The notes below the pieces were generated by a model, which saw only the letters and a program-made list of their open reading frames with translations, had not been told where the DNA came from and ran no database searches. Positions 16,147-24,204 of a stretch of DNA of 64,000 nucleotides are shown here, piece by piece (the first letter of the stretch is position 1; every line of letters starts with the position of its first letter). The stretch lies in the NCBI GenBank assembly GCA_963678375.2, contig OY782831.1, positions 744,001 through 808,000 on the forward strand. Reading direction: 5' to 3'. The translations under genes were made by a program, and so were the position numbers. This DNA is from JAEKNW01 sp963678375 (GTDB lineage: Bacteria; Cloacimonadota; Cloacimonadia; Cloacimonadales; JAFGVF01).

Positions 16147-18597
16147 ATGAATAAAATGCTTATAATCATATTAATGCTAATTTCTTTTAACCTGTATGCT
16201 CAGCTAGAAGTCTCTTTAGATGGTACTGCAGATTATACTTCAATTCAATCAGCCATAAATGCAGCAAACGATAATGATGTGATCTTAGTTCATCCAGGAC
16301 GCTATGTTGAAAGATTAAATACCAATGGCAAGGATTTAACCTTGCAAAGCCTCTATGCATTAGAGCCTTTGCAAGAATATATCGATTCTACCATTGTTGA
16401 TGGAAACAGGCAAGTATGTTTACGTATTGAAAACGGAGAGGATGTTACAATCAATGGCTTTACCTTTTCTAATAATTATGATGATTTGAATGTGATTGAT
16501 ACCCATACTGTTATAACTCCTGGAGGAGGAATCAGATTATTTGATGCTGGTTTTGTAGAAATAAAAAATACTAAAGCAATAAAAAACATTTCTATAGGAG
16601 GAGGAGGAATTTCAGCTTGTGGGCAGTACACAAGCATTTATTTTGAGAATGTAGAGGTTTCAAATAATAGGGGAATAGAAGGTGGTGGAATGATTCTCAG
16701 TTCAGGTGTCCAAGTTGAATGCAATAACCTGCGTGTATTTAATAACTTTGGTTTATACGCCATGGATATCTTTATTGGCAACTACAATGATTATCAAGGT
16801 ACCCATATAGAATTGAGTCTTGGTTCAGCTCTTATAAATGAGATTGATAATTATTATGTCTTAGATGGAGGGAATTCTTCTCCACCTTATGAAGCAGGTA
16901 TTGGCAATGTAACTATCTCAGTCCAAGAAGCTTTTTTCCCTGAGATCGACCAAGATATTTATGTCTCACCTGAGGGTAACAATACAAATAGTGGGCTTTC
17001 ACCCACTGAACCTTTGCAGACTCTTGTTAGGGCAATGCAGATGATTAAATCAAATCCGGATAATCCTAATACTGTTCATGTAGCCCCAGGAGCTTATTCT
17101 TGGAGCCAAAACAACCAAAGATTTCCTTTTAGTTTAAAGTCTAACACAAAGCTCTTAGGAGCAGGAATAGATCAAACAATTATTGAAGGAGAGAATGGTT
17201 TAGTTAATGTTGGTGTAGCATATACTAACAATTTAGAATTTGGTGGAATGACTTTTCAGAATAGTAGTGGTTATAGTTATGCTCCTCTTTGGGGTGGAGG
17301 AGGTGAAAATGTCCACATTCATGATTTAAAGTATGATAGAACAACACATATCAATACTACTGGATTTTCCCTAAGTGGAGGAGGTGATTATCAGATAGAA
17401 AACGTAATTATTCAAAATAATAACTCTCATACTTATTCTGATCTTCAAGCCATGCTTTTAAGCGAAGGAACTTATACCCTTAACAATATCATCATTCGTA
17501 ACAACAAAATGTTCCATGGAGATAATTATGAACTGGGAATATATGCAGTGAATAGCAGCTTAGATATTAGAAATCTAATTATCACAGATTGCCAAGGCGA
17601 GGATGCAACTCTCCTAAACTACTACATAAATCAAGAGCTTTATAGCGATTGTACCTTTGAGATGCATAATGCTCTTATTTTTGATAATAATGTTTTTACT
17701 GGACCAGGGACTATTAGACCTGTTCGAATTAACCATTCTTTTAATGAAGAATTTAGTATTTTAATATCAAATTCAACTATTGCTAATAATTATGGGAATC
17801 GACACTTCGCTGGGACTGTTGGTAATGCTAAAATTTATAATTCAATATTTTATAATCCTAACAGTATGGGTGATTTTAGCGTAAGTAATTTTATTTTAGG
17901 TCCTAATTGGGAATGGGTGACTGTTGAAAGTAGTTTTTATAATAATCTCTTCTATGTTGAATCTCCCTATATCTGGGTTGAGGAACAAGTAGAACAAGGA
18001 GATAACCTCTTTAGTACAAATCCTCACTTTTTAGGTCAATATGTTGATAGTCTGACTGTTTCTGATGTAGATTATTATAAGCTTTCAGATAATTCTCCTT
18101 GTATTGATGCTGGTTTTTCAGATACTTCTTTTCTTGCTAGTACAGACTTAGCTGGCAATGCTAGAGTCTGGGGAAATGCTGTTGATATAGGAGCATTTGA
18201 ATACAATTCTGAGCCAGTTCATAATCAGGACAATGAAGTATCCTCAATCATAAAGCCACAAATATTAGTCTATCCTAATCCTGTTTCACAAAAGCAGTCA
18301 AAAGGGTCAGGAATGACTAATATAGAATTTGTTCTACCAAAGGATATTAAAGAAAAACCTGTTCTAACAATCTATAATTTAAAAGGACAAAAAGTTAAAA
18401 AGATATCCCTAGAGAATAGCTATCAGGATATGCAAAGGCATGCAGGTCTTAAAACAAGTTATGATCAAGGTCAATTATATTCTAGCAACTGGAACTTACG
18501 AAATGAGAATAATAAGCAAGTTGCTAGTGGATTATACTTAATTCACATAAAAGCTGGAAGATATAATGCTACAGGTAAAATAATGGTTTTGAAATAA
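16147..18597 (+). CDS. Tandem beta-helix surface protein, copy 3
   Basis: An 816-aa exported protein with the same leader as copy 2 (MNKMLIIILMLISFNLYAQ). Residues ~165-430 match copy 1 almost exactly (EGGGMILSSG, LWGGGGENVHIHD). Residues ~435-455 switch to the copy 2 version (GTYTLNNIIIRNNKMFHGDN). A region found only here covers ~540-615 (RINHSFNEEF, NPNSMGDFSVSN, GPNWEWVTVESS, YIWVEEQVEQ). From QGDNLFSTNPHFLG the common C-terminal part and sorting module resume. It ends 17 nt before the stop codon of the convergent sigma gene; no terminator hairpin was found between them. Confidence 0.8.
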   Translation: MNKMLIIILMLISFNLYAQLEVSLDGTADYTSIQSAINAANDNDVILVHPGRYVERLNTNGKDLTLQSLYALEPLQEYIDSTIVDGNRQVCLRIENGEDVTINGFTFSNNYDDLNVIDTHTVITPGGGIRLFDAGFVEIKNTKAIKNISIGGGGISACGQYTSIYFENVEVSNNRGIEGGGMILSSGVQVECNNLRVFNNFGLYAMDIFIGNYNDYQGTHIELSLGSALINEIDNYYVLDGGNSSPPYEAGIGNVTISVQEAFFPEIDQDIYVSPEGNNTNSGLSPTEPLQTLVRAMQMIKSNPDNPNTVHVAPGAYSWSQNNQRFPFSLKSNTKLLGAGIDQTIIEGENGLVNVGVAYTNNLEFGGMTFQNSSGYSYAPLWGGGGENVHIHDLKYDRTTHINTTGFSLSGGGDYQIENVIIQNNNSHTYSDLQAMLLSEGTYTLNNIIIRNNKMFHGDNYELGIYAVNSSLDIRNLIITDCQGEDATLLNYYINQELYSDCTFEMHNALIFDNNVFTGPGTIRPVRINHSFNEEFSILISNSTIANNYGNRHFAGTVGNAKIYNSIFYNPNSMGDFSVSNFILGPNWEWVTVESSFYNNLFYVESPYIWVEEQVEQGDNLFSTNPHFLGQYVDSLTVSDVDYYKLSDNSPCIDAGFSDTSFLASTDLAGNARVWGNAVDIGAFEYNSEPVHNQDNEVSSIIKPQILVYPNPVSQKQSKGSGMTNIEFVLPKDIKEKPVLTIYNLKGQKVKKISLENSYQDMQRHAGLKTSYDQGQLYSSNWNLRNENNKQVASGLYLIHIKAGRYNATGKIMVLK

Positions 18598-18614
18598 TTA
18601 ATCACTCTATAGCC

Positions 18615-19580
18615 CTAGTTTTTCTTCTCTTGAATCACCTTTCCTAAGCTAGGATCAATATCTTTAGTAATATCTCCTATTCTTTCATTATAAACGCCTT
18701 TTGAATTAGTTAGCATTCTCTGACCTACATTACCACTGGCATATTGGGGGTTTATACTTACTACTTTTCGAGGAATAATTGGGATTTCTACAATTTGAAT
18801 GTTTTTATTATTAACTACAGAAAAAAGTATTCCAAAAACTTTATTTTGATCATTATTATCCTTATAGAGAACCGCAAGCCTATAATTGTTTCTTGAATAA
18901 AAAGTTAATCTATAACCGCAGACTTTTTTAATATCTATCTGGGATATGGAGTCGTGCACTAAGCAATTTCTTGAGTAATTTTTGAGGTCATCAAGATTAT
19001 TATTCTTTAGAGCTCTTTCAATTTTACTTACGAAATTCTTAATATTAACATGCATTTTAGTTCCTGGTATTGTATCAAAATCAATAACATCTGTATCAAG
19101 TAGCCTGTAGAACTTTATTTCTCTGAGAGCAGAATAAATACGATTCTTTAGAACATTCTTTTTTATTCTATAACACTTACTTAATTTAGTTAAGCTATAT
19201 TTTTTGGGTATATATTTCTTTAAAATCTTTTTATCCGTCTCATTTAGAAAAGTGTAATTATCTAAATCATCTAATATAGACATAAAATATTTTTGATCAT
19301 CTATATTATCATCTTCTGGATGATCCTCAACTTGATTATTAAGCTGGATATTATTAAGGAGTTTTCTTTTATTTTTATCGGCTTTATGAAAATCAATACA
19401 TAAGTTTTTTGAAACAGTATATACCCAGTTTACAAGATTGTCTAAATTAACATTTTCTCTGTTTAGATAATATTGAATCATTGTTTGTTGTATCACATCA
19501 TCGACATAGATATTCCCATAGAGATATTTTAGAGCAACCCTCCGAGAGACATTCTCTACTATTTTCAGAGTATCAAGCAT
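18615..19580 (-). CDS. ECF-like RNA polymerase sigma factor with C-terminal extension
   Basis: A 321-aa protein. The N-terminal half is sigma-70-like: region 2 (DDVIQQTMIQYYLN, NLVNWVYTVSKNLCIDFH, ~28-66) and region 4 (LNETDKKILKKYIPKKYSLTK with a following helix, ~115-160). The remaining ~160 residues include a helix typical of NTF2/SnoaL-like folds (SKIERALKNNNLDDLKNYS) followed by strands. Such extensions occur in ECF sigma factors that control themselves instead of using a separate anti-sigma factor, and none is encoded nearby. AGGAGGGG precedes the ATG. It is convergent with the surface-gene array and divergent from a small secreted protein. Sequence divergence from textbook sigma factors lowers certainty about its class. 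Confidence 0.75.
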   Translation of the reverse strand: MLDTLKIVENVSRRVALKYLYGNIYVDDVIQQTMIQYYLNRENVNLDNLVNWVYTVSKNLCIDFHKADKNKRKLLNNIQLNNQVEDHPEDDNIDDQKYFMSILDDLDNYTFLNETDKKILKKYIPKKYSLTKLSKCYRIKKNVLKNRIYSALREIKFYRLLDTDVIDFDTIPGTKMHVNIKNFVSKIERALKNNNLDDLKNYSRNCLVHDSISQIDIKKVCGYRLTFYSRNNYRLAVLYKDNNDQNKVFGILFSVVNNKNIQIVEIPIIPRKVVSINPQYASGNVGQRMLTNSKGVYNERIGDITKDIDPSLGKVIQEKKN

Positions 19581-19628
19581 TAACGCTCCCCTCCTATCTT
19601 TATTAATAGCAATACTTTATGATACCTT

Positions 19629-19657
19629 TCTATGACTTTTCATATTTCCCAGTAAAA
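19629..19657 (+). promoter_or_regulatory. Candidate ECF-sigma promoter of the small secreted gene
   Basis: TCTATGACTTTT (19629-19640) is followed 10 nt later by AGTAAAA (19651-19657), matching the element at 7703-7732. It lies between the divergent sigma gene and the 68-aa gene. The leader would be only about 10 nt, and the presumed transcription start lies next to the ribosome binding site. Confidence 0.45.
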
Positions 19658-19673
19658 ATAGTTGGGAGTGTAT

Positions 19674-19880
19674 ATGAAAAGAAAAATATTACTGTTATTA
19701 TTACTTTTGCTAAGTTATGTTTTTGTTTATTCCAGTCAAGATAATTATAGTAAGTTATCAACTAGAACTTGGTCAGAACTCAATGGGAAAAATTATAAGA
19801 TTATTCGTGAAGAACCTGAGAATAATATTAGTGTAGTAAAAGATATTGATTCTGGAGAATTATTTGTTGTTTTATGGTAA
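19674..19880 (+). CDS. Small secreted protein of unknown function (68 aa)
   Basis: The ATG at 19674 is chosen because GGGAG lies just before it and the protein then starts with a strong signal peptide (MKRKILLLLLLLLSYVFVYS). The mature part is ~48 residues and starts SQDNYSKLSTRTWSELNGK. It contains two tryptophans and no cysteine, so it is not a lipoprotein. It is divergently arranged from the sigma gene and sits under a candidate promoter shared with the large surface gene. A role in sensing or in the envelope response governed by that sigma factor is an inference. The family is not recognised. Confidence 0.6.
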   Translation: MKRKILLLLLLLLSYVFVYSSQDNYSKLSTRTWSELNGKNYKIIREEPENNISVVKDIDSGELFVVLW

Positions 19881-20013
19881 ACTATTAGAAATGAAGGAAA
19901 GATAGTATATATTTTATTTGGGATAAGTATAAAAGGGAATGCATAACTTTCTACTGACTAGGTTTTTATGTTTTTCTGTTGTCAATATTTTCTCTAGGAA
20001 GAAGAAAGTATTT

Positions 20014-20043
20014 TGCATTCCTACTTGTCCTCGTAGGAATGCA
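20014..20043. other. Hairpin with a competing upstream segment in a 411-nt gene-free region
   Basis: TGCATTCCTAC (20014-20024) pairs perfectly with GTAGGAATGCA (20033-20043). A second copy of the right arm, GGGAATGCA (19935-19943), could pair with the same TGCATTCC instead. Mutually exclusive pairings of this kind occur in attenuators and small RNAs. No ORF with convincing coding character was found in 19881-20291. Confidence 0.4.
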
Positions 20044-20111
20044 TTTTGAGATAGTAATTTTTAAGTTGCAAGGGTTATTTATCAAGTTAGCTTGGGTTAA
20101 TTAAAATGATG

Positions 20112-20325
20112 ACAAGGTTTTTACTAGTACCTTAGCTAATGTAACTAAAGATACAAGGAGGTTATCCCATATTACTTCATCATCTCGCAAATAGACTAGT
20201 TCCCCTTCGATAAAACAATTTTGCGGAAGGCAAAAGTTCTACAAGTCTATCAGACAATAATGTTTGATACAAACTCAGCTAATAAGATTATTTATAATGA
20301 AAAATCTATCTGATAAAAACCTTGT
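20112..20325. repeat. Segment bounded by 12-nt inverted repeats
   Basis: ACAAGGTTTTTA (20112-20123) and TAAAAACCTTGT (20314-20325) are exact reverse complements, 190 nt apart. Inside, ATAGACT (20191-20197) pairs with AGTCTAT (20244-20250) around CCTTC (20204-20208) and GAAGG (20226-20230), a possible nested stem. The right arm lies in the 3' end of the 130-aa gene. This could be a small non-autonomous element or an RNA, or chance. Confidence 0.3.
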
Positions 20326-20684
20326 TGGAAGTTAATATTTTTAATAACTATCCCTACTCCTCTGTCTTGAAGGAGCTTGTCAGCATTCATTTTAATAAAG
20401 TCATCTTCAACTGTTATTACTCCTTTTGTTCTATCTTTAATAACATTTTTAAGAAGGTTCAAGAACATTTTAGGGATATTGCAAGAGTAAGAGAAAAAGA
20501 TCATTCCTAGATTAAAAGAGTCATATTTTAGATTTATTTTAATTTCCATAGGGATTTTTTCAATTTTTAATTGAACCCTAAAAGTATTCTCTTTTATAGA
20601 ATAATCTCTAATAATTTCAGGAATATTAGGTACTTTATTCAGTTTTTCAGTTATCTCTTCTGGTGTTATAATTAATAGTGGCAT
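20292..20684 (-). CDS. Hypothetical protein (130 aa)
   Basis: A soluble-looking 130-aa protein with no signal peptide or membrane segment. It begins MPLLIITPEEITEKL. A central basic, strand-rich region (FRVQLKIEKIPMEIKINLKY) and a C-terminal part (KMNADKLLQDRGVGIVIKN) suggest a compact alpha/beta fold. GGAGG four bases before the ATG supports the start. It lies 25 nt downstream of the UDP-glucose pyrophosphorylase gene in the same direction, so the two are probably co-transcribed. I do not recognise the family and see no catalytic motif. Confidence 0.65.
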   Translation of the reverse strand: MPLLIITPEEITEKLNKVPNIPEIIRDYSIKENTFRVQLKIEKIPMEIKINLKYDSFNLGMIFFSYSCNIPKMFLNLLKNVIKDRTKGVITVEDDFIKMNADKLLQDRGVGIVIKNINFQQGFYQIDFSL

Positions 20685-20709
20685 AAATCCTCCTTAGCTA
20701 TCTATCAAA

Positions 20710-22077
20710 CTAGAATGTTACATTTTCATTGTTAAGGATAGCATCTGATATCCTCTCTTTATCTTGACTTTTAACCGTTACATCACCTATTATAAAAACA
20801 TCTTTCCCAAATAGGACATTACCTTCAATCTTAAGGCTGTTACACTGAATAAGAGAAGGTACTTCTCTGAAGTGATTTTTTAGTTGTTCGACAGTTTTAT
20901 AGAAATTATTATCTAGCTCTATGGTCGGAGCTTTTTCAAGTCCTTCAGTTAAGACTATTTGATAATCACTATTAATTTTATAAACATCTGACCAAATAAG
21001 TAATAAGTCATTTGTCTTTTTGACAGGTGCGAACCTCGATCTTGGGACAACAATAGCTTTTGCATCTCTAAAGACACTTATAGCTGCTCCCATAGCAGTT
21101 TCAATTTGATAAACATCAATATTGTTAACTTTTTTGGGATTGATAATTAGGGGTAATTCTATAGTATTATTATTTTCCCATAAAGTCTTTTTTAAAACTT
21201 TCAGATTAATCCACAAATTGTTTGTATTAAAATAGCTATATTTCTTAATATCTTGGAATTCAGTAATTTCATTTTCAGGACACTGAGCAACTTCTCTAAG
21301 AATTAAGTTACCTTCTTTGGTTTGAGCGAGGTGTCCCCCTTTCTTATCCATTTCAGTTCTTCGACAAACTTCCATAATGAATGGGATTTTTTCTCGATCC
21401 ATATAAGTAAGTATTTTAGGATCTATTACCGCACCTAGGTTATCAGAATTGGAAATAAAGGCATAATTATAACCTTTATCAAGTAAAGAATCTAATAAAC
21501 CAGAAGAATAGAGAGCAGAATAAATATCTCCATGTCCTGGAGGATTCCAGTTTTGGTCGTCATCATCAAGCTCTAAAGGCTGCATAGTATCTTTTCTGAT
21601 GCGAGGATATTTATTTTGTACGAAATCTAAATCAAGATCATCAAGCTTAAGATTTTTATAATTCTCAAGAAGTTCTAAAGTATCTTGTCTTGTCTTGTAG
21701 CTGTTCATGAATATTAGTGGTATCTGTGATTGATACTTTTCTCTCAAAGAGATAATCTGATTAGCCAGAATATCTAAGAAGGTCATTTCACCTTTTACTG
21801 GAAGAAGGGATTTAGCTTTATCAAGTCCCATACTAGTACCTAAACCACCATTCAATTTAATAACAGCTAATTGATTAAGCAAGTCATTATCTTGTTTAGT
21901 CAAGGCATCATAATTTATTAAATTAAGTCGATTAGGGCTTTCTATCATATCATTGGATAGTTTTCCAGTGTTACCTTCTTGAAGTTGTTCATAGTACTTA
22001 ATAAAAGTATCTATTACATTTTCATCTAGGTCAGCTTGTCTCATTTTCAGCTTAAAAGCCTCAATTATAGTTTCCAT
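20710..22077 (-). CDS. UTP--glucose-1-phosphate uridylyltransferase (eukaryotic-type UDPGP family)
   Basis: A 455-aa cytosolic enzyme expected to make UDP-glucose from UTP and glucose-1-phosphate for glycan synthesis. The nucleotide-binding signature LNGGLGTSMGLDKAKS (~74-90) with the later SLLPVK belongs to the UDPGP family (UGP2-like), which is distinct from bacterial GalU. A FMNSYKTRQDTLELL segment, an NSDNLGAVID motif, and a C-terminal left-handed-helix-like tail (LKIEGNVLFGKDVFIIGDV) fit the same family. UDP-N-acetylhexosamine pyrophosphorylases are related, but the GTSMG loop favours UGPase. It is the first gene of a pair with the 130-aa protein. Confidence 0.88.
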   Translation of the reverse strand: METIIEAFKLKMRQADLDENVIDTFIKYYEQLQEGNTGKLSNDMIESPNRLNLINYDALTKQDNDLLNQLAVIKLNGGLGTSMGLDKAKSLLPVKGEMTFLDILANQIISLREKYQSQIPLIFMNSYKTRQDTLELLENYKNLKLDDLDLDFVQNKYPRIRKDTMQPLELDDDDQNWNPPGHGDIYSALYSSGLLDSLLDKGYNYAFISNSDNLGAVIDPKILTYMDREKIPFIMEVCRRTEMDKKGGHLAQTKEGNLILREVAQCPENEITEFQDIKKYSYFNTNNLWINLKVLKKTLWENNNTIELPLIINPKKVNNIDVYQIETAMGAAISVFRDAKAIVVPRSRFAPVKKTNDLLLIWSDVYKINSDYQIVLTEGLEKAPTIELDNNFYKTVEQLKNHFREVPSLIQCNSLKIEGNVLFGKDVFIIGDVTVKSQDKERISDAILNNENVTF

Positions 22078-22126
22078 ATATTGCTCCTAATTAAATCCAC
22101 TTAGATAATACTCAAGTTTTTTTATA

Positions 22127-22154
22127 GCAGAGAGTGTATTTTTACACTCTCTGC
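22127..22154. terminator. Hairpin downstream of hutU, probable terminator
   Basis: GCAGAGAGTGTA (22127-22138) pairs perfectly over 12 bp with TACACTCTCTGC (22143-22154), 15 nt after the hutU stop. The minus-strand sequence after it is A-rich, not U-rich, so it may end transcription less efficiently or act as a 3' stabiliser. Confidence 0.55.
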
Positions 22155-22168
22155 ATTTATTTTATTGA

Positions 22169-24187
22169 TTATTTTATTTTATTATCCACTAATTTGTCAA
22201 TGAGTTTATCATCCGACAAGAAAGGAATAGTTATGTGTCCTTGTCCTTCGTGCTTTTGATTCCACTCAGATGATGTTTTAATAGCATTTTCGTTTCTAGC
22301 CCAGTTACGACGAGCAACGCCACCCATAACATCCCAAGAAAGAGCACTTTTAATGATTTCATCCATTCTTTTTGAGCCATCAAGTACTATACCATTACCA
22401 CCATTAATTGATCGTCCTATTCCAACACCACCACCATTAGAAAGTACTACTAATGACATTCCACGAGCAATATTTCCACCAAAACAGTGAGTTGCCATAT
22501 CTGCCATTACATTAGAACCATCGTAAATGTTAGAAGTTTCTCTGAAAGGTGAATCTGTTCCTGATACATCATGATGATCTCTACCAAGCATGACGGGTCC
22601 GATAAGTCCCTTTCTAATTGCTTCGTTAAACTTAAGTGCTATTCTAACTCTCCCCTCTTCATCAGCATAAAGAATACGGGCTTTTGTTCCAACTACCAGA
22701 GCATTCTCTTCTGCTGTAGCTATCCAATGATAGTTATCTCTATCTAATGAACATCTTTTAGGGTCTATACAATCCATGGCAATTTGGTCTGTCTTACGTA
22801 AGTCCTCATCTTTTCTTGATAAGCAAACCCATCTAAAAGGTCCATAACCATTATCGAAGCAGATTGGTCCCATGATATCTTCAACATAAGATGGCCAAAT
22901 AAAACCTTCATTAGTGTTTTGTCCATTCTTAGCAATCTCCTTTGCTCCAGCATCAAAAATAGATGCCATAAAGCTATTACCATAATCCCAGAAGTAAGCG
23001 CCCTTAGCTGTAAGTCTCTTGAGAACTTCATAATGTCTGATAAGAGAAGCATCTACTAATTCTTTGAACCTTTCTAAATCTTCTTTAATTAACTTTCGTC
23101 CTTCATCAAAGCCAATTCCTGCAGGTGTGTAACCACCATCATAAACAGCGTGGCAAGATGTTTGATCTGAGAGAAGTTCAACATTTAGGTCATTGACATC
23201 TATATATTCAAGTAAGTCAACAACATTACCATGATATGCAATTGAGATTGGTTTTTCTAGTTTTCTATATTCTTCAATCCAGTCTTTTATTTCATCTAAG
23301 TTATCAGATACTTTTGATACCCAGCCTTGCTCATAACGAGTTTCAATTCTAGATTGGTCAACTTCAGCTACTACACAAATACCACCAGCAATTTCACAAG
23401 CTTTTGGTTGTGCCCCAGACATACCACCAAGACCTGATGTTAAGAATATTTTACCTTTCAAATCTTTATCTTCAGGAATTCCTAGATACTTTCTACCAGC
23501 ATTTAGAAGGGTAATATAAGTCCCATGAACAATGCCTTGAGGTCCGATATACATCCAACCACCAGCAGTCATTTGACCATAATTGGCAACACCAAGTGCT
23601 GTTAATCTTTTAAAGTCATCAGGATTATCCCATTTACCTACGACTAAACCGTTGGTATTAATCACACGAGGAGCTTCAGGTTTGGATGGGAAAAGTCCAA
23701 CTGGGTGACCAGAAGCAACTACAAGAGTTTGATCTTCTGTCATTATTTCTAAATATTTTTTAACTAATTGATACTGCATCCAGTTTTGGAAAATTTGACC
23801 TGTTTCACCATAAGTCACTAACTCATATGGATAAAGAGCAATATCGAAGTCTAAATTATTATCTATCATAACTTGCATAGCTTTAGCAGCAGTAATCCCT
23901 TTATATTCTTCAATAGGCTTACCAATTAATTTCCCTTGAGGTCGATATCTATAACCATAGATTCTCCCCATAGTCATAAGTTCTTCTAAAAACTCTGGTG
24001 CAATTTCTTCATGTAGATGCTCAGGGATATAACGGAGAGCATTCTTTAGAGCAATTTTAATTTCAGTCTTAGATAAGTTTAAACCCCTATCAGGAGCTCT
24101 CCTTTTACTAGGGTCAAACTCAGCCTTTGGCGGTAATTGGTCCGATAATTTCACTTTAATAGCTTTTTTGTAATCAAAGTCAATCAT
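22169..24187 (-). CDS. hutU: Urocanate hydratase
   Basis: A 672-aa NAD-dependent enzyme. It converts urocanate to 4-imidazolone-5-propionate, the second step of histidine breakdown. Family landmarks include the NAD-binding stretch GLGGMSGAQPKA, LSDQTSCHAVYDGGY with the active-site cysteine, and GRDHHDVSGTDSPFRET near the end. The length matches the long (~670 aa) form seen in animals and some bacteria, not the ~555-aa E. coli/Pseudomonas type. It follows the cysteine-desulfidase-like gene by 17 nt, in an amino-acid fermentation operon. No hutH, hutI or hutG is in the window. Confidence 0.95.
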   Translation of the reverse strand: MIDFDYKKAIKVKLSDQLPPKAEFDPSKRRAPDRGLNLSKTEIKIALKNALRYIPEHLHEEIAPEFLEELMTMGRIYGYRYRPQGKLIGKPIEEYKGITAAKAMQVMIDNNLDFDIALYPYELVTYGETGQIFQNWMQYQLVKKYLEIMTEDQTLVVASGHPVGLFPSKPEAPRVINTNGLVVGKWDNPDDFKRLTALGVANYGQMTAGGWMYIGPQGIVHGTYITLLNAGRKYLGIPEDKDLKGKIFLTSGLGGMSGAQPKACEIAGGICVVAEVDQSRIETRYEQGWVSKVSDNLDEIKDWIEEYRKLEKPISIAYHGNVVDLLEYIDVNDLNVELLSDQTSCHAVYDGGYTPAGIGFDEGRKLIKEDLERFKELVDASLIRHYEVLKRLTAKGAYFWDYGNSFMASIFDAGAKEIAKNGQNTNEGFIWPSYVEDIMGPICFDNGYGPFRWVCLSRKDEDLRKTDQIAMDCIDPKRCSLDRDNYHWIATAEENALVVGTKARILYADEEGRVRIALKFNEAIRKGLIGPVMLGRDHHDVSGTDSPFRETSNIYDGSNVMADMATHCFGGNIARGMSLVVLSNGGGVGIGRSINGGNGIVLDGSKRMDEIIKSALSWDVMGGVARRNWARNENAIKTSSEWNQKHEGQGHITIPFLSDDKLIDKLVDNKIK

Positions 24188-24204
24188 TGTAATACTCCAT
24201 TTTT

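Larger units (their letters stand above)
11077..18597 (+). repeat. Three-copy tandem gene array with mosaic segments
   Basis: Three ~2.46-kb genes in direct orientation, separated by ~75 nt. All share the ~120-residue N-terminal block and the sorting module. Copies 1 and 3 are near-identical at residues ~165-430, including LWGGGGENVHIHD. Copies 2 and 3 share the leader and the segment GTYTLNNIIIRNNKMFHGDN. Copies 1 and 2 share the segment with NPECLLDGEINLSN. Changing partners along the length point to repeated unequal crossover or gene conversion. Confidence 0.92.

Noticed and set aside
11077..18597. Tandem repeats as a CRISPR or phage-tail array
   Set aside because: Repeat units are full genes with signal peptides and sorting modules; no short direct repeats with spacers are present.
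20103..20200. Short plus-strand ORF downstream of the small secreted gene
   Set aside because: About 30 codons without RBS or start, and composition not clearly protein-like; the region is better described by its inverted repeats.
22765..23052. 95-aa ORF inside hutU
   Set aside because: Alternative frame within a complete, well-conserved enzyme gene.
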